Shown one piece after another: positions 45,600-53,223 of a stretch of 64,000 nucleotides of DNA. The DNA lies in NCBI RefSeq assembly GCF_009768975.1, contig NZ_CP035733.1, positions 248,001 through 312,000 of the forward strand, read 5' to 3'. The notes under the pieces were generated by a model, which saw nothing but the letters and a program-made list of their open reading frames with translations, made no database searches and was not told the origin of the DNA. The translations under genes and the position numbers were made by a program. The DNA is from Sphingorhabdus lacus (lineage in GTDB: Bacteria > Pseudomonadota > Alphaproteobacteria > Sphingomonadales > Sphingomonadaceae). Every line of letters starts with the position of its first letter. The stretch's first letter is position 1.

Positions 45600-47122
45600 G
45601 CTTCAAGCGCCGCAAGACGGCGTCCCTCCTTGCTCCAGATGAAAACAGCCCTGTTCCCGAAAAGGAACCGGTTGACGGCCAGAGCCATCAAAACACATGT
45701 AACCAAAACAATGGCCATGACATCAATATAATGAAGCCAGCCAATGCCGATATGCTGGTAGAATGTCTCCCCAGCATAAAGCGTGTCTGGAACATAAAGA
45801 ATGAAATTGTGGAAGGCATAAAGCGCAACGCCCCAGATTAAACCCGCGATTGCAGCGCGGGCATCCATATTCCGGAACAGTAGTCCGGCGATGAAAGCCG
45901 ATAAAATGGGCATCGATGACAAGCCGTTAAGTTGCTGCAGCAGGTTGATTATGCTTTTCGCGTTTTCGAAAACCGGAACAAGCAGAATTGAGGTGATTGT
46001 CAGAACCACCGAAACCACCGCCGCCAGCCGCCAATGGTTTGCCACTGGACTAATGAATTTGTCATGAAAATCGACGGAATAGAGCGCGACGGAGCTGTTC
46101 AATATCGCGCTGGTATGGGCTATCACCGCTGCCATCATCATGGCAGCGAACGCGCCTGACATCCACCCGGGCAGGACATGCGCAACAAGTTTGCCATAGG
46201 CTGCATCTCCCAAGCTGCCGAACAGCTTGTAGGCAACAACGCCCGGTATAACCACGATGGCCGGAATGATGAGGATACGGACAATCGCTGCGGCCATCAC
46301 ACCTTTTTGCGCTTCGCGGACGGTGGGGGCGGTCATCGCTTTTTGGGTGATGTTCTGGTTGGTGGACCAGTAGAAAATCTGGATGAAGATCATCCCTGTA
46401 AACAATGTGTGGAAAGGGATGGGGGATTCGATGCTGCCGATCATCGATGTCCGCTCTGCAGGAACGGTGGACAGGTCAAAGTCGACGGCCGCCAAGGCTA
46501 GAATAACCACCAGGAAAGCAATCGCCAGAACGCCAATGCCGGAATAGGTATCCATCACTGCAACGGCCCGGAGCCCGCCGGTAATCGTGTAAATTGCCGC
46601 GATAATCGCCATCGGCGCAGCAAACCACAGCAACGACCAATCGACGCCAAACATGGATTTAAGGAAAAGGCTGCCGGAATAAAGCGCAGCCGGAAGGTAG
46701 ATCAATATGTTGCCAAGGAGAAACAGGGCGGAAATTACGGTTCGAATACTGCCTCCGTTATAACGGCGTTCGAGCAGTTCGGTCACCGTCGTGCAGTTGT
46801 TCCGGTAATATATCGGCACAAAGATGAAGGCGAGGATCAGCAATCCGACAAAACCGGAAATTTCCCACCACGCAAGAAGGAGCATCTGGTTGCCATTCAT
46901 GCCGACCAGCTGTTCGGTCGACAGATTGGTCAAGGTTATCGATCCCGCGACGAAAAGCCATGTAAGGCCGCCGCCAGCGAGAAAGACTTCCTTGGTTGAG
47001 CCTGCTTCATCCGTGCGGTTGGCACCTTTGCCATGAACTTTCCAATAGGTGAGAACAGCGATGAGAATGGTAAGAGTGACAAATATGCCGATCTGCCCCA
47101 CACTGTTTGTGGTTTCAAACAT
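45596..47122 (-). CDS. Sodium/solute symporter (SSS family, vSGLT-like)
   Basis: 508 residues, about 14 membrane helices of the LeuT-fold SSS family. The segment NLSTEQLVGMNGNQMLLLAWWEISG is close in form to vSGLT (NISAEQFIGMSG), and YTITGGLRAVAVMDTYSG and FYWSTNQNITQKAMTAPTVREAQKG follow the SGLT pattern for the sugar gate and sodium site. It should import a sugar or glycoside with sodium. ATG at 47122 has GGGGAGAG before it; the longer frame to 47170 is not needed. First gene of the symporter-glpK pair. Confidence 0.9.
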   Translation of the reverse strand: MFETTNSVGQIGIFVTLTILIAVLTYWKVHGKGANRTDEAGSTKEVFLAGGGLTWLFVAGSITLTNLSTEQLVGMNGNQMLLLAWWEISGFVGLLILAFIFVPIYYRNNCTTVTELLERRYNGGSIRTVISALFLLGNILIYLPAALYSGSLFLKSMFGVDWSLLWFAAPMAIIAAIYTITGGLRAVAVMDTYSGIGVLAIAFLVVILALAAVDFDLSTVPAERTSMIGSIESPIPFHTLFTGMIFIQIFYWSTNQNITQKAMTAPTVREAQKGVMAAAIVRILIIPAIVVIPGVVAYKLFGSLGDAAYGKLVAHVLPGWMSGAFAAMMMAAVIAHTSAILNSSVALYSVDFHDKFISPVANHWRLAAVVSVVLTITSILLVPVFENAKSIINLLQQLNGLSSMPILSAFIAGLLFRNMDARAAIAGLIWGVALYAFHNFILYVPDTLYAGETFYQHIGIGWLHYIDVMAIVLVTCVLMALAVNRFLFGNRAVFIWSKEGRRLAALEA

Positions 47123-47261
47123 TCGCTCTCCCCGCCCTAAATTCGTATGCAAACCTGGTCTTGTCCGCATTATTTGTTTGCGAAACTAGTCTCTGTCTTT
47201 GAAAAGACAATGCGACAAAACAGAAATTGCTACAAACGTTCAAAATACACAGGAGAGTTCT
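47123..47261. promoter_or_regulatory. Divergent promoter region of the symporter/glpK and GH36 genes
   Basis: Shared 139-base gap. An inverted repeat TGTCTT-TGAA-AAGACA lies at 47194-47209, between the two likely promoters, and might bind a sugar-responsive regulator. No regulator gene is adjacent. Confidence 0.45.
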
Positions 47262-49394
47262 TTGCACCATCTGCGCCTCGATGCGGTCGACTGCACCATT
47301 CTGATCGCATGCGCACGCGGAGCAACGCCATCGCTGCTTTATTGGGGGGCTAAGCTTGGCGACGATGTGTCGGGCGATGAGGTTGAACAACTTGCCCTTC
47401 GGCAGGGGATGCATGGGGTCGCCGATGTTTCCCTGCCTTTGTCCCTCGCGATGGAGGCGGGGCTTGGGCACCCGATGGTGCAGGGATTGTCCGCGCACCG
47501 CGAAGGTAAGGACTGGGGTAGTCTTTTTCGTGTGGCCAAAATTGAGACCCTGCCACATGCCGCTAAAATAATTTGCCGCGACGAGCAGACCCGACTGGGG
47601 CTGGAATACAGCGTTGAACTCGACCCCGAAAGTGGTGTGCTGCGCATAGCGTCGACCCTGACCAACTATGGTGCCGCCCCGCTTGACCTGAACGAGATGG
47701 CCACGGCTTGCCTTGAACTGCCGCAAAACATGACCGATATCATCGGCTTTACAGGACGATGGACGCAGGAATTTGGCCTTGAGCGGATTGCCCGGACGTC
47801 GGGTAGCTATGTACGCGAAAATCGCAGCGGACGGACCTCGCATTTTAGCTATCCCGCTCTTTTGCTTGCCACAGCGGATACCAACGAAAGTGCCGGAGAA
47901 GTCTATGGCATGCACTTGGCATGGAGCGGCAATCATCGGCTGCGTGTCGACACGCTGACCGACGGGCGCGTAATTGCGAGCTTGGGCGCGCTGCTTTTTC
48001 CAGGCGAAATCCGCTTGGCGCCCGGCGAAAACTACGCAAGCCCCGAAATCGTCGCCGCCTACAGCGCACAAGGTTTCAGCGCACTTAGCCGGAAGTTCCA
48101 TCAGCACGTCCGCACAAAGCTGTTGCGTACCGACATGCGTGCCAAGCCAAGGCCGGTCCATTATAATACTTGGGAAGCCGTCTATTTCGACCATGACACC
48201 GACAGGCTGAAAGAGCTTGCAACCAAGGCGGCTGCGCTGGGTGTTGAACGCTTTGTGCTGGATGACGGCTGGTTCGGCGCACGGCGCAATGACCTTGCCG
48301 GACTGGGGGACTGGTTCGTTTCGGATGATGTTTATCCAGACGGCCTCGGGCCGCTTGTCGACCATGTCACCGGTCTGGGCATGGAAATGGGCATCTGGTT
48401 CGAACCTGAAATGGTCAATCCGGACAGCGTGCTCTATCGGGCGCATCCGGACTGGGTTCTCGGCGCTGAGGCCGTCGATCAGGTCCCCTTCCGCACCCAA
48501 TATGTGCTCGACATCAGCCGGCCCGAAGTGGCCGACTATCTGTTCGACCGGATGGACGCCGTCTTGCGGGACCATGACATCCGCTACATCAAGTGGGACA
48601 TGAACCGTGATCTCAGTCACCCCGGTGGCGTGGATGGCGCGGTGCGGGCTGTGGCGCAGGTGCACGCGCTTTATGCATTGTTGGACAGGGTTCGCGCAGC
48701 ACATCCCCAAGTTGAAATCGAAAGCTGTTCGTCGGGTGGGGCGCGGGCTGACATGGGCGTGTTGGCGCATAGCGACCGGGTTTGGACTTCCGACAGCAAT
48801 GACGCATTGGACCGCCAAAATATCCAGCGCGGCGCGAGCTTCTTTTTGCCGCCCGAGATTATGGGTTGTCATGTCGGGCCAGCCCATTGTCACGTCACGG
48901 GGCGCCGCATTTCGATGGCGACGCGTGCGGCGACGGCGTTGACCGGTCATATGGGATTGGAATTGAACCTGCTGACCGAGCGGGAGGCGGATCTGATGCA
49001 GCTGAAAGCTGCCATTACGCTGCATAAGCAGCACCGCAGTCTGTTGCATGATGGCGATATCTATCGTCTCGACACCGCTGTGCACCATCTGGCCAGCGGA
49101 GTTGTGGCGCGGGACAAATCGGAAGCCCTCTTTTCGTTCAGCTATATGACCGGTGACCAGCATGTTTTGCCGGGAAGGCTGCAATTTGCAGGTCTTGATC
49201 CGGCGCGCCGCTATCATCTCGCCCTCATCTGGCCTGCGGGATGGCAGGCGGTGAAGGCGCCGTCGCTGATCGAGAAACTTGATCTTTCCGGTTCGGGCGC
49301 TGTGTTTAACGGGGCGGCATTGATACAGGCGGGGATGCAATTGCCCCATGCCCAGCCGGAGACATGCCTGCTGTTCCACTTGAAGGCAGTGTAG
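47262..49394 (+). CDS. Alpha-galactosidase, glycoside hydrolase family 36
   Basis: 710 residues from a TTG at 47262 with AGGAGAG directly before it; an ATG at 47199 in the same frame would add 21 odd residues. Layout is that of full-size GH36: an N-terminal beta-sandwich, a central TIM barrel and a C-terminal beta domain. The nucleophile Asp is in IKWDMNRD and the acid/base Asp in WTSDSNDALDRQNIQRG; VLDDGWFGARR, GIWFEPEMVNP and ESCSSGGARAD are the other substrate motifs. No signal peptide is seen, so it cleaves alpha-galactosides in the cytoplasm, after uptake by the divergent symporter. Confidence 0.93.
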   Translation: MHHLRLDAVDCTILIACARGATPSLLYWGAKLGDDVSGDEVEQLALRQGMHGVADVSLPLSLAMEAGLGHPMVQGLSAHREGKDWGSLFRVAKIETLPHAAKIICRDEQTRLGLEYSVELDPESGVLRIASTLTNYGAAPLDLNEMATACLELPQNMTDIIGFTGRWTQEFGLERIARTSGSYVRENRSGRTSHFSYPALLLATADTNESAGEVYGMHLAWSGNHRLRVDTLTDGRVIASLGALLFPGEIRLAPGENYASPEIVAAYSAQGFSALSRKFHQHVRTKLLRTDMRAKPRPVHYNTWEAVYFDHDTDRLKELATKAAALGVERFVLDDGWFGARRNDLAGLGDWFVSDDVYPDGLGPLVDHVTGLGMEMGIWFEPEMVNPDSVLYRAHPDWVLGAEAVDQVPFRTQYVLDISRPEVADYLFDRMDAVLRDHDIRYIKWDMNRDLSHPGGVDGAVRAVAQVHALYALLDRVRAAHPQVEIESCSSGGARADMGVLAHSDRVWTSDSNDALDRQNIQRGASFFLPPEIMGCHVGPAHCHVTGRRISMATRAATALTGHMGLELNLLTEREADLMQLKAAITLHKQHRSLLHDGDIYRLDTAVHHLASGVVARDKSEALFSFSYMTGDQHVLPGRLQFAGLDPARRYHLALIWPAGWQAVKAPSLIEKLDLSGSGAVFNGAALIQAGMQLPHAQPETCLLFHLKAV

Positions 49395-49404
49395 GCCCAA
49401 GTCA

Positions 49405-50778
49405 TCATCTGTATAAATGCCTCTGTGCGCTCTCCAGGTCGTCCACAAATAGCGCCCGCTCCCTTTCTGCCGCCTCGGCGTCGGGTAGGCGCAGCAAATA
49501 GCTGGGGTGGATGGTAACCAGAACCGGCACACCTTCCAAGCTTTCGAAGACCTGACCGCGGCTGGCGGTGATGGGTAAAGACCGCCCGGTCAGACTGCGC
49601 GCTGCCGTGGCGCCAAGCGCCACAATCAGTTCTGGCTTCACCAGCTCGATTTCGCGTTTCAACCACCAGCGGCAATGGTTGATTTCGCCGACATTGGGCC
49701 GCTCGTGGATGCGCCTTTTGCCTTCGGGCCGGAATTTGAAATGTTTAACCGCGTTGGTCACATAGCTCTGGTTCCGATCCACGCCGGCCTGTGCCAGCGC
49801 TGCATCTAATATCTGCCCTGCAGGGCCCACAAAAGGTCGTCCGGCGCGATCTTCCTGATCACCGGGCTGTTCGCCGACAAACATCAGCCAGGCATCGGCC
49901 GGGCCTTCGCCAAAGACCAATTGAGTGGCAGGGCCATAGAGCGGGCAGCGGCGGCAGCGGTCGGCTTCGGCGCGTAGTGTGGTGAGTGTATCGGCGACCA
50001 TGGGCAGGATATCCTTTTCGATCATTGCCAACTCCCGGTTGCGCGCCGACTGGATTAGCTCGGTCACCAGCGCCGTTTCCGGCATGTTGTGCCAATATTT
50101 CTTGGGCATCTCCTTCAGCATGGCGTTTACCTTGAGCCGGGCTGGGTTGAAGATGGAGCCGTAGTAGGTCTTCCACTGTTCTTCGACGCTATCTTCGGTC
50201 GGGGCGTCGGTTTTTAACTTGGCTGACGCTTCGAGCAGTGTTTGGCGGTCCCAGTGGATCGTCAGGCTGGGGGTCAGGATTGACCATTTCATGCCGGCAA
50301 AGCGGCGGACGAAGAAGGCGGCGTTGGTGCGGACGATGTGGTGTTCGGGTTCGAACCAGGCCACGAAATGCTCCTCGCCCCCGGCCTCCTCGACGCGGCG
50401 GAACCGCAGAAAAGCACGCATTTTGTGGATATCGCGCCGGACATTCTTCGCCATCATCTCCAGCTTGCGGAGCAGGGGGTCGGCCTCGTCCCCCATGTGC
50501 CGCTGCCGCGCCTTCAGGTCGATCAGCAACTGGTAGAGCAGTCCAAAACGCTCCGGGTCCGAATGGCAGATGACCGACCGCGCCAGCTCGGCAAAGCCCT
50601 TGGGCACGCCAATGGGCGCCGCTTCCAGACAGGCCTCCGGGCTCGCAAACAGGTCGGTGCGCTGCTCGCCTACCTGCCAGACCACGTCCGCCGGCCGCGC
50701 ACCGAGCCGCATCAGCCCGCGGCACTGGTTGCGCCAACCGTCAAAATCATCCTCCGCCGCAATCCGTGCGGTAATCAT
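49405..50778 (-). CDS. DUF4130-UdgX fusion: uracil-DNA crosslinking glycosylase-family protein
   Basis: 457 residues in two parts. Residues 1 to about 255 are a DUF4130 domain (LLRKLEMMAKNVRRDIHKMRAF, then HWDRQTLLEASAKLKTD). Residues about 270-457 are a family-4-like uracil-DNA glycosylase of the UdgX type: iron-sulfur cysteines C275, C278 and C369, motif GEQPGDQEDRAG, TNAVKHFKF, and the insertion GKRRIHERP with His358 at the position that in Mycobacterium UdgX bonds covalently to deoxyribose of the excised uracil site, and HPSYLLR at the end. The start overlaps the radical SAM stop by ATGA. Second gene of a likely SOS operon. Confidence 0.93.
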   Translation of the reverse strand: MITARIAAEDDFDGWRNQCRGLMRLGARPADVVWQVGEQRTDLFASPEACLEAAPIGVPKGFAELARSVICHSDPERFGLLYQLLIDLKARQRHMGDEADPLLRKLEMMAKNVRRDIHKMRAFLRFRRVEEAGGEEHFVAWFEPEHHIVRTNAAFFVRRFAGMKWSILTPSLTIHWDRQTLLEASAKLKTDAPTEDSVEEQWKTYYGSIFNPARLKVNAMLKEMPKKYWHNMPETALVTELIQSARNRELAMIEKDILPMVADTLTTLRAEADRCRRCPLYGPATQLVFGEGPADAWLMFVGEQPGDQEDRAGRPFVGPAGQILDAALAQAGVDRNQSYVTNAVKHFKFRPEGKRRIHERPNVGEINHCRWWLKREIELVKPELIVALGATAARSLTGRSLPITASRGQVFESLEGVPVLVTIHPSYLLRLPDAEAAERERALFVDDLESAQRHLYR

Positions 50779-52016
50779 GCGAACAGCTCCAACTGCTCCG
50801 TCTTGGGGGCAACGCTGGCGCGCAAATGTTCAAGATCGGTAAGCGCCCCCGGCGTCCAGCCATCCGCAATCAGGAAAGGCCGGATTTTCGCGATCGACAC
50901 CGTCAACCGCCCCACATCCTCCAGCCGCAGCCTCCGCCAGCGGCGCGCCTTCAGGATCGCCTTCACTGCCTTCGTCCCGAGCCCCGGCACCCGCCACAGC
51001 ATCTCCTTCGGCGCGCGGTTGACGTCGACCGGGAACTGCCCGCGATGCTTCAGCGCCCAGGCAAGCTTCGGATCGATATCAAGCGGCAACATGCCATCGG
51101 CTTGCGCCGCATCGACGACCTCTTGCGGGGCAAAACCATAAAAACGCATCAGCCAGTCCGACTGGTACAGCCGGTGTTCGCGCATCAGCGGCGGGCGTTG
51201 CAGGGGCAGGACCGCGCTCGCGTCGGGGATTGGGCTGAATGCCGAATAATAGACGCGGCGCAGGCCGAAGCGGTCGTACAACCCGTTGGCGCGGCGGACG
51301 ATATCGCTGTCGGTCGCGGCGTCAGCCCCGACGATCATCTGCGTCGATTGACCGGCTGGGGCAAAGTTCGGCGCGCTGCGGTATTTCTTCTTGGCATCGC
51401 GGCCATCTAGGATCGACGTCTTCAACCCGCCCATTGCCCCTTCGATGCGCTCCTCGGACTTTTCGGGGGCAAGGCGGTTCAGCCCTTCGCGCGTCGGCAA
51501 TTCCACATTGATCGACAGACGGTCGGCATGCCGCCCCGCCGCCTCCAGAAATTCGGGGTCGGCATCTGGAATGGTCTTCAAATGGATATAGCCGCGAAAG
51601 TCATGATCCTCCCGCAAGCTGCGCGCGACTTCGACAATCTGCTCCATCGTATAGTTGGAGCTTTTGATGATCCCCGACGAAAGAAACAGCCCTTCGATAT
51701 AATTGCGCTTATAAAAGTTGAGCGTGAGGTCGACGACTTCCTTGGGTGTGAAGCGTGCGCGGCGGACGTTGGAGCTTTTGCGGTTGATGCAATAATGGCA
51801 GTCGAAGATGCAGCTGTTGGTCAGCAAAATCTTCAGCAGCGATATGCACCGCCCGTCGGGGGCATAGGCATGGCAGATGCCCATGCCTTCGGTCGATCCG
51901 ATCCCGCCCGATTTGGAGCTGGACCGTTTTACGGTTCCTGAAGAGGCGCAGGACGCGTCATATTTGGCGGCATCCGCCAAGATGGCGAGCTTCTCGGTCA
52001 CTTGTAATTGGGTCAT
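50775..52016 (-). CDS. Radical SAM DNA-repair-type protein linked to UdgX, with C-terminal HhH domain
   Basis: 413 residues. Radical SAM cluster site CIFDCHYC (C69-x3-C73-x2-C76), then LFLSSGIIKSSNYTMEQIVEV and the rest of a TIM-barrel core. The C-terminal part VNRAPKEMLWRVPGLGTKAVKAIL is a helix-hairpin-helix that should bind DNA. The family (rSAM linked to UDG) is known only from its neighbourhood to the DUF4130-UdgX gene; its reaction is unproven. ATG at 52016 starts MTQLQVTEKLAILADAAKYD, the family start; the LexA box lies two bases before it. Confidence 0.93.
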   Translation of the reverse strand: MTQLQVTEKLAILADAAKYDASCASSGTVKRSSSKSGGIGSTEGMGICHAYAPDGRCISLLKILLTNSCIFDCHYCINRKSSNVRRARFTPKEVVDLTLNFYKRNYIEGLFLSSGIIKSSNYTMEQIVEVARSLREDHDFRGYIHLKTIPDADPEFLEAAGRHADRLSINVELPTREGLNRLAPEKSEERIEGAMGGLKTSILDGRDAKKKYRSAPNFAPAGQSTQMIVGADAATDSDIVRRANGLYDRFGLRRVYYSAFSPIPDASAVLPLQRPPLMREHRLYQSDWLMRFYGFAPQEVVDAAQADGMLPLDIDPKLAWALKHRGQFPVDVNRAPKEMLWRVPGLGTKAVKAILKARRWRRLRLEDVGRLTVSIAKIRPFLIADGWTPGALTDLEHLRASVAPKTEQLELFA

Positions 52017-52018
52017 TT

Positions 52019-52051
52019 GTTCTGTATATGTTCGCGATGTCGCCCCGTCTA
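52019..52051 (-). promoter_or_regulatory. LexA box (GTTC-N7-GTTC) over a likely leaderless promoter
   Basis: Plus-strand GTTC TGTATAT GTTC at 52019-52033 is an exact match to the alphaproteobacterial LexA site. On the minus strand TATACA (52023-52028) lies 17 bases from TAGACG (52046-52051), a plausible -10/-35 pair; transcription would then begin at or next to the ATG (52016). LexA bound here would cover the -10 and block the radical SAM-UdgX operon. Confidence 0.8.
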
Positions 52052-52284
52052 TACCCCATGTATGAAAGTGCGGCAGAACGCGCATTTGGGGAGGAATGCA
52101 TAAGGGAAAAAGCGGTGTTGCGGATTTGCCGGAACCAAGGTGAACCTTCCGGGCTTTTGTCGGTTTGATTTCCACCCACCCGCCACCATATGATCATTAG
52201 AAAAAGGAACGCCCGATCCCCCGCACCGCCGCCCAGCACTGGATAGAACCGCACCCGCACGGCATCTTCGTTCGCCCTGCCGAC

Positions 52285-53223
52285 ATGTGGATTGACCCGT
52301 CGCAGGCGGTGGAGCGCGCTCTTGTGACGCACGGCCATGCCGACCATGCGCGCAGCGGCCATGGCACGGTCTGGGCTACGCCGGAAACGCTAGCCATCAT
52401 GGCGCTGCGCTACGGCACTGAAATGGGAACGCCCGTGCCCTATGGCGATGGGTTTGAGGCCAATGGCGTAAAGATTAGCTTCCATCCCGCCGGTCATGTG
52501 CTGGGTTCGGCGCAGATCCTGCTCGAACATGCAGGCGAACGCGTCATTGTCACGGGTGACTATAAGCGACGGCATGACCCGACTTGCGCGGCCTTTGAAC
52601 CTGTCGCCTGCGATGTGCTAATTACCGAAGCAACATTTGGTCTGCCGGTGTTCAACCATCCGCCGATCGAAGACGAAATCCGAAAGCTGCTCGATGCCCG
52701 CGACGCCCATCTGGATGGCTGCGTTGTCGTGGGGGCCTATGCCTTGGGCAAGGCGCAACGGGTCATCGCCGAACTTCGACGGGCGGGATATGACGCACCC
52801 GTCTATATTCATGGCGCGATGCAGAAAATGTGCGACCTGTATGAGGCGCATGGCGTGCCTTTGGGCGAGCTGATCCCCGCCACGGGTTTGGCCAAGGGCG
52901 AATTGCGGGGCGGAATCGTGGTGGCCCCGCCATCCGCGCTGAACGACCGCTGGGCGCGCCGTCTGCCCGAACCTGTGACCGCCATGGCGTCGGGCTGGAT
53001 GCGTGTGCGCCAGCGCGCGCGGCAACGTAATGTCGAGTTGCCGCTGGTGATTTCCGACCATGCCGACTGGAACGAACTGACGGAGACCTTGCTCGAACTG
53101 CGGCCTTCCGAAACATGGATCACCCATGGCCGGACCGATGCGCTGGGCCGTTGGTGCGAACTGCACCAGTTAAAGGCGCACGCGCTCGATCTGGTCGGGC
53201 GCGAAGATGAGGATGAAGGCTGA
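52285..53223 (+). CDS. Ligase-associated DNA exonuclease (metallo-beta-lactamase, beta-CASP)
   Basis: 312 residues from the first standard start (ATG 52285), but the family N-terminus, here HWIEPHPHGIFVRPADM, is encoded upstream in the same frame back to about 52216, where only ATC or ATA codons are available before the TAG at 52198. The metal motif is THGHADHARSG; GVKISFHPAGHVLGSAQI, VTGDYKRRHDP, and ITHGRTDALGRWC follow. It should trim DNA ends together with the ligase. An ATG at 52190 with AAAAA just after it is one base out of frame; a one-base gain in that A-run would restore a full N-terminus. The stop overlaps the ligase ATG by one base. Confidence 0.88.
   Translation: MWIDPSQAVERALVTHGHADHARSGHGTVWATPETLAIMALRYGTEMGTPVPYGDGFEANGVKISFHPAGHVLGSAQILLEHAGERVIVTGDYKRRHDPTCAAFEPVACDVLITEATFGLPVFNHPPIEDEIRKLLDARDAHLDGCVVVGAYALGKAQRVIAELRRAGYDAPVYIHGAMQKMCDLYEAHGVPLGELIPATGLAKGELRGGIVVAPPSALNDRWARRLPEPVTAMASGWMRVRQRARQRNVELPLVISDHADWNELTETLLELRPSETWITHGRTDALGRWCELHQLKAHALDLVGREDEDEG

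Noticed and set aside
47115-49532. 805-codon open frame on the minus strand opposite the GH36 gene
   Set aside because: The opposite strand encodes a clear GH36 enzyme with catalytic motifs; the antisense product has no recognisable domain and is an effect of codon bias.
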